Of a stretch of DNA of 64,000 nucleotides, positions 11,945 to 23,224 are shown piece by piece; the first letter of the stretch is position 1; each line of letters starts with the position of its first letter. The notes beneath the pieces were generated by a model. That model made no database searches and was not told the DNA's origin. It worked only from the letters and a program-made list of their open reading frames with translations. Position numbers and translations under genes: made by a program. Source of the stretch: Diabrotica undecimpunctata (lineage: Eukaryota > Arthropoda > Insecta > Coleoptera > Chrysomelidae); NCBI RefSeq assembly GCF_040954645.1, contig NC_092808.1, positions 88,971,042 to 89,035,041 on the forward strand. Reading direction: 5' to 3'.

Positions 11945-14040
11945 CCTTTGCCCTATCCGTTTCGGACGTTGGCTATTTTGACTTTGTTTACGGCACCTCT
12001 GAACAGTTCGGTCGATGTTAGTCCGAACCATTGTCGCAGGTTATGCATCCATGAGTGTCGTCTTCTTCCCGGTCCTCTCCTACTGTCGATTCTTCCTTGG
12101 ACTATTAACTGTAGCAGCCGGTACGTAGTATGCCTCATGACATGTCCGAAGTACTCAAGCTTTCGTTTCTTTACGGTGAAGATTATTTCTTTGCTTTTGC
12201 CTATTCTCTGCATTACTTCCACGTTAGTGATGTGGTCTGTCCAGGATATCCGAAGAATACGGCGATATATCCACAGCTCAAAGGATTCTAGTTTCTTCAG
12301 GGTGGCTTCCGTTGTGGTCCATGCCTCTGCTCCATAGAACAAGACCGGGAAGACATAACACTTGACCAGTCTTAATTTTAGTTCCATTGAGATTTTGCTT
12401 GTGAACCACTTTTTCATATTGTTGAACGCGTTTCGCGCTTTTTCAATTCGTGATCTTATTTCTGTTGACTGGTCCCATTTTGTGTTGACTGTGGTTCCAA
12501 GGTATGTCTCCACTTGTTCTATTTTTCGGTTGTTTAATGTCAGTTGCATCGGAGGTTGTTGTGTTCTGCTGATGAGCATGCATTTAGTTTTGGTTGTATT
12601 GAGTTCTAAACCATATTCTTGACTTGCTGTGTGTATGCTTTGCATGAGTCTTTGAAGCTCGTTGCAGTCATAATAACTGTGTCGTCAGCATATCTAATAT
12701 TATTGATTACCTCTCCGTTTACTTTGATACCCTCTGAAACTTCTCCCAGTGCTTCTCTGAAGATTTGTTCAGAGTATATATTGAACAGGAGCGGCGAGAG
12801 GACGCATCCCTGTCGTACACCCTTTTTAATATCTATCTTCCCACTGTGTAAGTTGCCCATCTTTATCTCAGCACTTTGGTTCCAATAGAGACTGGTTATT
12901 ATGCGCAGATCCTTGCCATCAATATGCATCTTCCTGAGCATTTCCATGAGTTTATCATGTTTGTGCTTGTCAAACGCCTTGGAGAAGTCGATGAAGCACA
13001 AGTGGACGTCCTTGTGCATGTCTCTGCATCTTTGAATTAAAACTTGCAGACTGAAGATCGCCTCTCTTGTGCCCAATGCGCTTCGGAATCCGAACTGTGA
13101 CTCCGATATATTTGCTTCGCATTTGTTATATATTCTATTATGTATGATTTTGGTGAAAACTTTGGTAATGTGATTTATCAAGCTTATTAAGCGGTGTTGA
13201 TCACAGTGTTTTGCACTTGGTATTTTAGGTATGGCTACAAAGGTCGATCGAAGCCATTCCTCCGGAATCTCCCCTTTGTCATAAAAGGTGTTAAAAAGGC
13301 CTGTCAGAAAATTGAGGAAGTGGTCATACGTTTCGCATAGGAGTTTTATGATCTCGCCCATGTTATCGGGACCTGGTGTTATGTCGTTTTTTAGCGATGA
13401 AATGGCTTTTTCCACTTCAGACCTTAGTATTTCGGGTCCAGTCATGTCGTCATCTTGGTCCACTGTCGCTCTGCGTTTATCGTTAAAAAATCGTTCTACG
13501 TAATCTTTCCATGTGTCAATGAGCTTCAAGTCGTCTGATATAAGGTTACCGTCTGCGTCTATTAGTGTCGGGTGGGGATTATTGGTTTTCTTTTTAGTTG
13601 TTAATTCTTTGATCTTTTTGTGCATGTTGTGGTAGTCATATCTTCTGTCGCACTCTTCGATTTCATCGCATTTCTCCTTCAGCCAGCGTTCTTTCGCTTC
13701 CTTTATCTTTGTTTTTATATTGTGACTTGTTTCTTGATACTTCACTTGATTTTTGCATTTGTGTTGTCCCCTTTCTTCCATCATATCAAGGATTTCATCC
13801 GTCATCCATTCTTTCTTCTTTACGCGCTCCTGTAACAGAAGTGTCTTGTTTGTTATTTCAACAGCTCTTTTTATTTCTTCCCATTTAGCAACTGCGTCTT
13901 GTGCGGGTTCACTCAAGTTTCCAATGTTTCTTCTTAAGGATTCCTGTACTTGTTGTTTAATGTTGGGATCCTTTAATTTCCTAATGTTTATCTTGGTTTT
14001 GTTATGCTTCCCTTCTATACGTTTTAGTTTGATTCCCAGT
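11945..14040 (-). pseudogene. LINE ORF2, reverse transcriptase (5'-truncated, frameshifted)
   Basis: The best-preserved LINE in the window. On the minus strand a frame runs from about 14035 (linker after the lost endonuclease: INIRKLKDPNIKQQVQESL) to 12606 and continues, frameshifted in the overlap around 12606-12645, to 11953. RT motifs are in order: TPGPDNMGEIIK, PEEWLRSTFVAIPK, HRLISLINHITKVFTKII, SQFGFRSALGTREAI, CFIDFSKAFD (first catalytic Asp), VRQGCVLSPLLFNIY, and IRYADDTVIM (catalytic YADD). Post-RT motifs YGAEAWTT, SWTDHITNVEVMQRIGK and GHVMRHTTY follow, with GRRRHSWMHNLRQWFG near the end. The 3' side ends in GAA repeats (11937-11945). The endonuclease is missing and the frame is broken, so the copy is inactive. 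The clade is not settled. Confidence 0.88.
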
Positions 14041-14500
14041 TTGATACCACACTATACTCGGCATTATATGCCTTCTAATCAACACCTCTCTGATTGTGTT
14101 AGTCGTGTTTTATCATCGGCACAATTGTTACAATTTTCACCACTGGCATTTTCCTACCGTGGAGCTCGTCGAAATATCATTACTTCCCGGCCGTCATTGA
14201 AGACTTTCTTCTGAAATGCGACACCACGCCGACATTTCGACGCTGTTCTTCTTCTTGTTTTTTCGCACGAATTGTTATAGGAAAAAGGGCTAACGGTATT
14301 GTGTTTGACACAGTCTTTCTAGTTTAGTTGTCAATCTGAGCATAGTTTCAGATGGCGTCCAACAATGTCCTGTGGTCAAAATATGACCGCCGCTTATTTG
14401 TCAATTCACATTTTATTCTTACTTAGTTCTTTATTAGTATATCGATCTTTTCTTGTTTATTCTTTTTACTTGTACTTTCAGCTGTTCTTATAAACATTCG
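14041..14500. other. Spacer upstream of the LINE, no gene seen
   Basis: The LINE reading stops near 14040. The following 460 bases have no recognisable protein motif. Confidence 0.35.
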
Positions 14501-14641
14501 TTTTTGGAGCGGGAGAATGTTTGGAAAAGTATGTGGTATTTATTTTCATATTTTACATTTAATATTTTTCTTTTACTGTACTATAATGTGATCTAATTTG
14601 ATTGTATATTCTAACGACTTTGCTTTAAAATATATTGTTCC
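14501..14641. repeat. Direct repeat, right copy, preceded by purine tract
   Basis: TTTTTGGAGCGGGAGAA at 14501-14517 is a purine-rich tract like a retroelement polypurine tract. It abuts TGTTTGGAAAAGTATGTGG, the right copy of the direct repeat at 10284-10406. A PPT touching a TG-starting direct repeat is the arrangement expected at a 3' LTR on the plus strand. The copies lose similarity after about 123 bp, so any LTR would be truncated in one of them. Confidence 0.45.
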
Positions 14642-14924
14642 TTATCTTTAAAAGGTGAGTGTGTGTGAGTGTGTGCACAGACAACTTGTGTGGTCTTTAT
14701 ACAGACAACAGCATGAGCTAAAGCCAGTTAATTTCGTAATTTATTCACAGTTGTATTTGCTATTTTTTGCTAATAGTTAAAATGTTGCATTTTTTCTTTA
14801 TTATTATCTCTAATATCATTTAACCAGCGACCTCTAAGTTTTATACAAAAGAACACCTTAACAGTAAAAATTTGTTTAAGACAATGAACACCTACGCATG
14901 TTCCGCTCTCAGTTAATCTTTAGT

Positions 14925-15040
14925 ATTGTTAAGTGGACAAAAACAGATATCGAAAATCTTCAGCGAAAAGTACAATTACACATAGGCATATAAAACACCA
15001 TCCTCGAAGTGCAGTTGAAAACGACATCCTAATGAAGCCA
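14925..15040 (+). pseudogene. LINE ORF2 fragment
   Basis: Reads FGIVKWTKTDIENLQRKVQ with further degenerate codons. A second copy of the same segment is at 16080-16260. In intact relatives this segment precedes the zinc-knuckle and endonuclease region, which fits the fragment at 15106-15540 just downstream. Confidence 0.5.
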
Positions 15041-15105
15041 GTCAAGACATTTTCAACAATATAGCGTCGAAGTATTGTTTAACTATACAGAACTATACAG
15101 AAACA

Positions 15106-15540
15106 ATGTTCCCTGAAACAGAAGGCTTATTACTCGCCATTCAGGATTGTGTTATACCAATCAAAAATTCGCTGAAAAATATCGTCAAAGACCCATATTT
15201 CCAAAACGACAAATCCCGATATAGGTATCAAGCTCAAGAAACCATTCAACATTTTACCGGGCACTTGCTGCAACTGAATATAAGAAACGACATTACAGTA
15301 GGAAAGATCGTTCATCAAGAGATAGCTATTAATACATCCCTGAGAGAATGCTTAATACTAACTACCAAGCTATACTGGGACCGTACGGTGCTCAGCTATC
15401 AAACAGTGGCACATAATAGATCAGATATCATACTAGATAATAAATTAACGAGACAAACAACAATAATTAATGTGGCGATACCTAACAACAATAATCTACG
15501 TATTAAATACAATGAAAAGATCACCGAGTACATACAATGA
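15106..15540 (+). pseudogene. C-terminal region of a LINE with restriction-like endonuclease
   Basis: The 144-codon frame contains YRYQAQETIQHFTG (a degraded CCHC knuckle; relatives have Cys where Tyr/Arg stand here and His is kept), then LYWDRTVLSYQTVAHNRSDI and the stretch TTIINVAIPNNNNL. The pattern (R/P)D-(about 12 residues)-(N/D)VAIP followed by a Lys-rich helix (IKYNEKITEYI) resembles the PD-(D/E)xK nuclease at the C-terminus of R2/R4-type LINEs. The first Pro-Asp is Ser-Asp here and the second acid is Asn, so the nuclease would be dead. Reading frame degrades after 15540. Confidence 0.55.
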
Positions 15541-15654
15541 AGAATAGAGGATACATATTATTCTCTCTATTACTATAGTCATTCCGAAGAACCTCCTAGA
15601 AAATATCAAAAAGCTGGCTCTGAATGAACAGCTGTAAAAGACCATGAAGAAAGC

Positions 15655-16075
15655 TGTACAACTTTCGACGTGTGTGTCAGATGTGTATGAAAATTTTTGG
15701 GAGTTACTCCAGCATATCAAGTCATCTAGGGCTCCATAGCACGGAAAGAGCACTATTAGGGCTCAATACTTTTGATACCGTAGGGATCTGGGATTAGTGA
15801 ATTTTCGCCTTAGCTGGAGTAAGAGCCATATGGTTAAATTTGGATAATAATAATAATAAGGCATAGGAAAAGCTTTTCTACCCTTAACGTCCAGATATGT
15901 ACGAAAATTTTTGAGAGATACCCTAGCATACCAATTCACCTAGATCTCGATAACACGGAAAAGCCTTAACAGAGTTCAATCCTTTAGTTACCGTAGGTAT
16001 CTGGGATAAGTGAATTTACAACTTAGAGGAAGTGAGAGCAGTATGTTTAAATCTTTTGGAATTAAATAGGTACAC
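15655..16075 (+). repeat. Two tandem copies of a LINE 3' end
   Basis: The segment from about 15655 to 15860 (AAAATTTTTGGGAGTTACTC ... CCGTAGGGATCTGGGATTAG) is repeated at about 15880-16075 with AAAATTTTTGAGAGATACCC ... CCGTAGGTATCTGGGATAAG. The first copy ends in AATAATAATAAT (15846-15860), a LINE-type tail. Probably the 3' UTR of the element at 15106-15540 in two successive insertions or a local duplication. Confidence 0.6.
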
Positions 16076-16079
16076 ATCT

Positions 16080-16260
16080 TCCGTGCTTAGATGCTGATTT
16101 GGTATTATAAAGTGGTCTAAAACGGATATAGAAAGTCTTCAGCAAAAAATGGGAACACTTTTCAAAAGATACAAAAACATCATCCATTTAATGCAGTAGA
16201 GAGAACAACATTGCCGTGGTTTCTAGGGGGAAGGGGAATTATGGACGTCCCACGGGACTA
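16080..16260 (+). pseudogene. LINE ORF2 fragment, second copy
   Basis: Reads FGIIKWSKTDIESLQQKMGT and then FKRYKN, the same segment as 14925-15040 but better preserved, followed by a shifted frame with GGRGIMDV-like residues. It belongs to the same LINE family as the endonuclease tail at 15106-15540. Confidence 0.55.
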
Positions 16261-17846
16261 GGCGCTAGTCTCGTCCCGTATCCGTACAGCAACAATCGCT
16301 GTCCCGTCCCATCTCGCGTGCATCCATAATTTTTGTCAAAAAAAATTATTATTAACTTTACTGATATTTCGATAGCAAATTCAATCTTGTACAACTTTTA
16401 TGTAGATGCATATATGTACTAAAGGTGCATATAATTCATCCAAGTGCACACTAGTGTATAAGGTCTAATTCACTCATTTCTCAAAAACACTCTCCTTTAA
16501 ATGGTAGCACTCATTAGCGGTTTTTCATATTTGGGGGTGCAATAAATATATGAAACAATAAAACCCTTTTAAAGTTGTAGTTCCTTTTAGCTCTTTCTTT
16601 TTGGACATAATCAATAGCCTATAAAATTAGAATACTACGATATTTCACACAACATGCGTAGAAGTTGAATATTGTAACTGTGGAGTGTGATTGTGTTGGA
16701 CTTTTAATACAATGAAGCTGCACATAATGGAGTACAAAGTTAAAATTCAATTTATTTACGTATTGGCATTTTTAAAATTGTTCTTTTGTATATAGTTTAA
16801 ATTTAGAATACTTATTGTTTTTGAATTTACACTTTAGAACATGTCGTTATACTATTTGCTCTCACTTTAGTCTTTTAGCACACATTTTTTTCGTAGATAT
16901 TCTTGTCGACCCTCGTTATCCTTATTTATTATTGACGTCCCATATTTTTGGGGGTTATTTAGCAGCAAACGGTATAGAAAATACCCTATCTGTTCATTGT
17001 TTAGTTATGACGTCATAACGTTCAAAACGTGGTCTCGAATTCGAAGCGGCTACAGTGTTGGTGATTTCAACACGCGAGCAACCGAGCGAACGAAAGAAAT
17101 GTGAACCGAACAGAACCAAACTAGATGCATCTGGTCGTTTTTTGTTTATTTACTACCCCTTTAAAAAAGCCTCTGCACGGGTATGAATAATGTATGAGAT
17201 CGACCATTCCTGCAAGACGAACCGAGAGACGTGTTATTTGTTTTTCCTTACTCGTTCCAGGGCTGGTTTGCGCTTCTCAAACATTTAGAAAAATTGAAAT
17301 CATTCCGCACGATATCTCTTTTTTAGATTGATAGTTTAAAGCCATGAAGGTTAAAAAAGGTTCCTAATCATAGGAGTCAATATAAAGATAGCAGCTATTG
17401 ATATAGGAGTATTTTTTAAATGTGTCGAATATGCATTCAGTATTATATATACGGATCCACCTATATACTTAATGCTCATTGCACAAGACTAGTTGTGTTA
17501 CATTTCACAAGACAAAACATATTTCTTATTAGACAATGTTTATCACAGAAAAATCTGATCTCATTTAATTTACATAAATTAAAAATATGTTAAAAAAATA
17601 ACTATAAATAAAACAATCCAAGACTTTGGTCCCAAGAAATCTCAAGTAAAATACATTTCAAGACGTTCAAATATGACTAAAGTCATTTATAATGGCAAAA
17701 TTAAAAAAAAAATTGTTGCTTTTGAACTAAAATATCTCTATTAGTTTTATTTTTGGGGGGTGTTACTCCGAAGACTTCCTTTGAGGATAATACATTTTTT
17801 GATTACATGCATGCAAATCTTGTCTTGTACACCTAATTCTTAGTTA
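16261..17846. other. Non-coding region, no gene recognised
   Basis: About 1.6 kb with no motif-bearing frame. A somewhat GC-richer patch is at 17030-17290. It ends at the left boundary of the pogo-like element. Confidence 0.4.
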
Positions 17847-18267
17847 AGGGAAAGGCGGAGGGAATATCGACTACTTAAGACAAAACTGTTATAGAGTTAA
17901 CCAGTTGCTTCAAAAATATTATAAAATAATTACAAAGATTTTAAAAATACATGTTTTTGAAACTCAAAACATTCGGGTAATATCGATCAACAGGGTAATA
18001 TTGACAAGGGAGATGGGTAATATCGATCAAGGATGGGAAATATTGATCACAGATGGGCAAAATAAATATTTCTTTAGTTACATTTACAGTTTGAGCAAAT
18101 ATAAAGAGTAGAGCAGTATCTGCTTCCGTGCAGTTTGCATGAGCCCAGAGACCACAGAGACGACATCTTCACCATAATTCATTTGATCCAAACTCCTAAC
18201 ATACTGCACATAGTTCGCTTTCTCGTGTTTGGTGTGCTTACACGCCTTAAGTCTTCTTCTTGACTAA

Positions 18268-20184
18268 TTATTCTGTTTTTATTTTAGTAGTTCCAATTGT
18301 TCGTTTAACTTTCTCAACCTCATTCTTCTTTTGCTTTTTTTGTTCCTTATTTTCTAATTGTTCTTTTAATGGTGTTGGTGTTAAAATGGTCGAGTGTTGA
18401 GTTCGCCTGCTTCTAGTTTTTATATAACTACTGACTGCTAGTGCCAGTAGAGGGCATAGTTCACTGCAAAATATACGAGATAAGCTTTCATTTTTTAGCT
18501 GCACAGATTTATCCTTATTGTCGCTCAGATCGTCAGAAACTTCCTCTAATTCTGCTTCAGATAAACAATCTTCTGATGATGATGCTTTTGGTCTCACTTT
18601 TTATTTTGGACTCCACTGGGTCCTGATAGTTCATCTAGGGTTACTGGTGTTGGCAATGGTGTTTGATGTGTATCGGGCAGAGATGATAAATTATCTTGAT
18701 ATTGTTCAACTACTATAGATATTAATTCTTCTCTACAAAAAACATCGGGATCGAAGGGAAAGATCCCTATGGTTCGAAAACCATTTACAGCCTTCTCAAC
18801 AGACGCAGCCCTATTAAAGGCATTTTTAACAAGTTCGGCAACGTCTGTTGTATTGATTTTATCATATTTTTTTTGTTTTATATACTTGTCACATTCTTAG
18901 TAGTAAGCTGTCTTGAATGGAGAAAAAAATGTATTATCTAGAGGCTGAAGACGGTGGGAGGTGTACGGTGGCAGTGAAAGGAGATTTATTGCGGTGTCGC
19001 GACAAAAATTGTAGGAAACCAGACTTGAATGCGTTATGTGGTTATCTAGCACTAAAAGAAGTGGATGGTCTTTCGAAAAAAGAAAAAAAAAAGGAACTGG
19101 GCAGGTCACGTGGCTCGAATGACAGACAATAGATGGACAAAGCGGATACTGGAATGGAGACCAAGAGATGATGCCTACCGAAGTAGAGGTCGTCCACCAA
19201 CACGTTGGACTGACGATCTAAAACGTTGTCATAGGAATTGGATGCAAGAGGCACAAGATCGAAATAGATGGAAAATTATGAGGGAGATCTATGTCCAGCA
19301 GTGGATAAGCGAAGATTGAATGATGATGATGATGGTCTTTCGAAGCATTAACATGCCGCTGAAAATTTTTCAACCATTCCAAGAAAAGTTGTTCCGTTAT
19401 CTACCCTGATTTGGAACATCTGTATATTGCCCCAATAGGACCGTTTTTGTCCAAACCTTCTTTCATCCGATTTCTTCTATAAATAAACATAGGTGGAATA
19501 TATCGATCTGAGGCACTGCAAGGGCATACTAGCGTCGTGATTTGTCCTCGTTCATTACTGGTAATTGCAGCAACTTGTTTCTGGCTGTTGGCAGCAACAA
19601 TTTTACAGGGAGTATAAACATTACCGATACCCGTCTCATCAACATTAAAAATTTGATGACATTCAAATTTGTAACTATCACACAGAGTTGCTAAGTTTTT
19701 GTAAAATATCTTTAGTTTAGTTCTTCACGATTAAAAGCTGTAATTCTACTCAAACTTGTTGCTTCTGGTTTACACAAACTGAGTTCTGGATGACGGTGCA
19801 TAAAGGAATAAAACCAGCCTTTTCCACAAATTTTCGTTGCCATTTAAAATGGATGTTTAATTTTGTTTTGCTCTGCATATTCAAAAACCGTTTGACGTAT
19901 GGTACGGGACGTAAGGCCGAAAAACGCCTTCGACAGTTCTAAAATTCTAGATACAAATTGGGATTGCTCTTCCTTGGTGAAGACAGCTTTTCGTCCTACT
20001 GTAATTCTTTTGGCCTTGAAACGACCTCTTAATCGGTCTTGCAATGTTCCATAAGGGATGTTGTATAACTTGGATGTGCTCCTCTTATCGAAAGTATTTT
20101 CTCAGCTATATCGCTGATTGCTCCTTCCATCGCCTCTTCGCCCCATGAGGACCGTGTTGCTTTTATGTGATATGTTCGTGGCAT
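18268..20184 (-). pseudogene. pogo/Tigger-like transposase (broken)
   Basis: Likely start is the ATG at 20184 (MPRTYHIKATRSSWGEEAME), followed by the psq/CENP-B helix-turn-helix region (TLQDRLRGRF, then ILELSKAFFGLTSRTIRQ and KHPFKWQRKF). The DDE_1 core has FNVDETGIGNVYTPCK (first Asp), then after the LINE insertion LLVLDNHITHSSLVSYN (second Asp) and PPYTSHRLQPLDNTFF (third Asp), with about 35 residues between the last two. The C-terminal tail is acidic/Ser-rich then Lys-rich (SSSEDCLSEAELEEVSDD; KEQLENKEQKKQKK), ending at 18268. Frameshifts near 20050-20090 and 19720, a stop near 19405 (after CSKSG) and a LINE insertion inactivate it. It would cut and paste its own element at TA sites. Confidence 0.85.
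19078..19344 (+). mobile_element. 5'-truncated LINE inserted in the pogo transposase
   Basis: A LINE C-terminus (NWAGHVARMTDNRWTKRILE, GRPPTRWTDDLKRC, REIYVQQWISED) with a GAT/ATG-repeat tail (19318-19334). The sequence GATGGTCTTTCGAA occurs at 19064-19077 and again at 19331-19344, a target-site duplication of 11-14 bp (its first bases overlap the tail repeat). Removing one copy and the insert restores the transposase frame between NASKD and HPLLLVLDN. The LINE group is the one ending in ...TATGTCCAGCAGTGGA... with TGATGATG tails. Confidence 0.88.
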
Positions 20185-20618
20185 CTGAAATAAAAAAACA
20201 TCAACTGAGACCTATCACAATTAGGGTAATATCGATCACGTTGGGGAAAAATCGGCCACTATGGTCAATTTTATTCGAAAGTGTGCTCCTTGTTGACATG
20301 ACTTTTTTAGAAAACACCTGAAATTATATGATTTTGTGATATCTGTATTCTAGAAATATGTTTTCATGCATTGTGAATACTAAAATGCTAACTTTAGCTA
20401 ATAAAGGAGCCCTTACCTTAAAATACGATAATACGAATCTTATAATAAAAATCTTCCACAAAACACAAATTTACTAGTATAAAAAACAACTAAGTGGCCA
20501 GTGCACCATCTGTTGATGCGTTCAACATGTGCGCATTTGTTTTGCTCTGCGACGTCAATTAAATGAAATTTGATAGTGATCGATATTACCCTGTTGTCGA
20601 TATTCCCCCACCTTCTCC

Positions 20619-21114
20619 TATTTTCAATATCAACTCCTAATTCTAATTTTTATAATGCAAAAGAGACTATAAATATGAGAGTATTATTTTAAATGATAAA
20701 TCCTCAATCTGCTTCTTTTTTCATGTATTAATTTATTAATGTTGGTATCTTCTTTTTAGCAATTTATTTTTATCCTGTTAACCAACTACTGAATATTCTA
20801 CTAAACAATTTGCCTTCTTCCTTTATTTTTCCTTCATTTATAAAAATGAAATCTATCTTTGATTTTTACTTATTTTATATATTTTTATATCATAATCTCT
20901 TATATCATAACATTTAGCGGTCTAGAGGTTTCACTCCAATAACAGTTTTTGCATTCAATTTATTAGGTTTAGAAATAGGATCTCTCCTCACAATATTTGA
21001 TTTATCACATTCACGCGAGTTTAGCGTGAATGCCAGACTTGATCCCTTACTTTCACAGTGATTTTTCTGCCTGAGAAAAAGGATCGCAACTGACAAAAGG
21101 TTAGGACTACGTTC
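20619..21114. other. AT-rich spacer with a small hairpin
   Basis: No gene seen. ATTCACGC (21010-21017) pairs with GCGTGAAT (21025-21032) over a 7-base loop. Confidence 0.4.
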
Positions 21115-21760
21115 AGCAATATCTTCTCAATATCTCAAAATCCGTGCCATACTTGATAAAAGGTTGCTTAACATCTAGAGTAAAATTAAAAGTAGAAGGA
21201 AAACGAGAACCTGAAAGGTGAAGGATTTCCTTGCTGAAAAATCTACGTACGTAAAAAGGATCTTGAAAAGCACTAAAATAGAACAATATTTGAAAACCAG
21301 AATTTACAATCAATGTATCCTCCCTATACTCACGTGTGGTTCACAGACGTAGACACTCACCAAGTCCAATATGGATAAAATAGTAAAAGCACAAAGAGCG
21401 ATGGAAAGATCAATGCTCGGGGTGAGACTTATAGACAAAAAAACAAACAAATGGATTAGAAGCAAAACGAAAGTAAAAGACGCAGGAGAACATGCTGCCA
21501 AATTAAAATGGAGCTTCGCAGGACACAATGCCCGACTGAAGGATAAGAGATGGAACCACGAAATACAACAGTGGAGGCCATGGTTAGATAAGAGAAGCAG
21601 AGGAAGACCATAAATGAGATGGGCTGATGATATCAAGAAGATCGGAGGACATAACTGAAAGCAAGTGGCGCAAAATAGAAGACACTGGATTGATTTGGGG
21701 GAAGTCTATGTCCAAGGTTGGATTACTGAAGGCTGAAGAAGAAGAAGAAGATATATTTAA
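21115..21760 (+). pseudogene. Chimeric LINE 3' fragments
   Basis: The first piece (about 21176-21255) encodes a basic LINE tail (KVEGKREPERRRISLLKNLR with a stop) that is nearly identical in DNA to 25915-25975. From about 21260 a different LINE follows: QYLKTRIYNQCILPILTCGS and then TLTKSNMDKIVKAQRAMERS, LGVRLIDKKTNKWIRSKT, AAKLKWSFAGHNARLKDKRW, GRP and WITEG, ending in GAAGAAGAAGAAG at 21737-21750. Both are C-terminal ORF2 pieces without RT. The junction at about 21255 shows one truncated LINE attached to another. Confidence 0.7.
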
Positions 21761-22067
21761 CTATGTTTATGTAGCGATGGTCAATTCGGCATTCTGTCAA
21801 TGCCTTTAATATTTTCTGCTGGCTTATCGTATCGTATGCAAAACAATAACATAAAGCAACACCAAACGATGCAAACGATAGAATAAATATTCCACTAGAA
21901 ATTAAAAAGCTCATTGCCGAAACATGAAGAGCGAAGCTAACTGGTCGAAGTCGAAATTAAGCGGATAAAACGTTTTACAATTGCTTAAAATTAAAAACAT
22001 GACTAAAAATTGCAGGAGAAAAATCAGTCAAAAAATATGTAACATAACTTAATAGATACAACCATTC

Positions 22068-22925
22068 AACATGGAAACCAATCAAATCATCCTTAAAACC
22101 TAAAACAATATCGCTACCAGTACGAAAAACCACAGACACCCAGAACCAATAGGTAAGAAGCAATAAAAAAAATCAGAATTATTTGCTGAACATTTAGCAA
22201 CATTAGATACTTTTTTAATGGGAATAAGCCACAATTGAAGGGTAAAATAAGTTTATTGACCTTCCAATTTTCATTTCGAAAAAAAAAAAAAAGCTTCAGA
22301 ACAATATTTAACAACAGAATTCCAACCACACAACAATGAAGATCAAGAAATTATTAATTATTTAAATTCATAAAAACCATCAGTAAAGCCAATAAGATTA
22401 ACAACGCCTAAAGAACTTAAAGAAGAAAACTCATCTTATGGACCTATCAGTCTGTTTTCAACAATCTCCAAATTACTAGAAAAACTTTTAATAAAAAGAA
22501 TAGATCCAGACTTTACTGGCGCAGACTGGATGCAGACATTTGACTTACATCTAAAGATACTATTGGGCAATTTCCTGTTCTTCTACTCTTCTACTTCTAA
22601 TGTATGTAAAACATAAAGGAATTCTTTATAAGATTAAACAAATAATACCGCTATTATTTCGAACACTTACATCATACTTGGAAACCCGGCAGTTCAGAAC
22701 AAAAATAAATGGAGAAATATTCAAAATGGATCCCATATAGGCGGAAATTCCGCAAGGCAGCGTCCTGGGACCTTTATTAAATTTATTATATGCTGCTGAT
22801 CTACCAAGTTGCAGATGACACAGTAGCACTCACAACTCATCAGCATAGCTACACAATAACTACAAGACTACTTGTATGAGCTTGAAAACTGGCTTGAACA
22901 ATGAAAAATAAAAATAAATAAAAGC
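22068..22925 (+). pseudogene. Jockey-like LINE fragment (left palindrome arm)
   Basis: Plus-strand pieces: KSELFAEHLATLDT near 22171-22210, then the inverted-repeat motif also seen at 7908-8012, EDQEIINYLNS near 22340-22370, RLTTPKELKEE, YGPISLFSTISKLLEKLLIK (RT fingers) to about 22500, then a deletion to YKIKQIIPLLFRTLTSYLET and PQGSVLGPLLNLLYAADLP near 22748-22806 (RT domain just before the catalytic YADD, whose DNA is altered). These are classic Jockey/CR1-type RT motifs in the right order. Stops and deletions make it a pseudogene. Confidence 0.75.
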
Positions 22926-23224
22926 AAGTTAACCCGCCTACGACCTTTTACGACGAGAACCTACACCACCCGTATAATATCAACAAAACTGGACCAAACC
23001 CTGTGTTTGTTGGAAAATTTCAGGTCTGTTGACCAACGTTGATTTAGTTTTCTGATAACTGGATGTTGAGGTATGTCCATGAGGATGTTGAGGAATGTCC
23101 ACATTGATTTAATTGTTTCATAAATTTTATTATTTATTGACAGAGTTTTTTCCAATTAATTTGTTTCCAATTAAATTGATTTCTGTTTGTTTTCTTTTTT
23201 TGCTGAAGTTTTCCTTCCAACACA

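Larger units (their letters stand above)
17847..20618 (-). mobile_element. pogo/Tigger-like DNA transposon, full length but inactive
   Basis: Both ends are visible. The left end starts AGGGAAAGGCGGAGGGAATA just after TA (17845-17846). The right end, read inward on the minus strand, starts GGAGAAGGTGGGGGAATATC, just inside TA (20619-20620). The termini share GGGAATATCGAC. Subterminal copies of GGTAATATCGATCA occur at 17977-18060 (at least three, with variants), at 20224-20240 and, inverted, at 20575-20590; these look like transposase-binding sites. Length is 2772 bp. TA target duplication, CENP-B-type N-terminus and DDE_1 catalytic core all fit the pogo group of the Tc1/mariner superfamily. 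The element carries a LINE insertion (19078-19330) and a stop in the transposase. Confidence 0.85.

Noticed and set aside
12362..13835. Plus-strand frames opposite the minus-strand LINE RT
   Set aside because: Shadows of the reverse transcriptase on the other strand.
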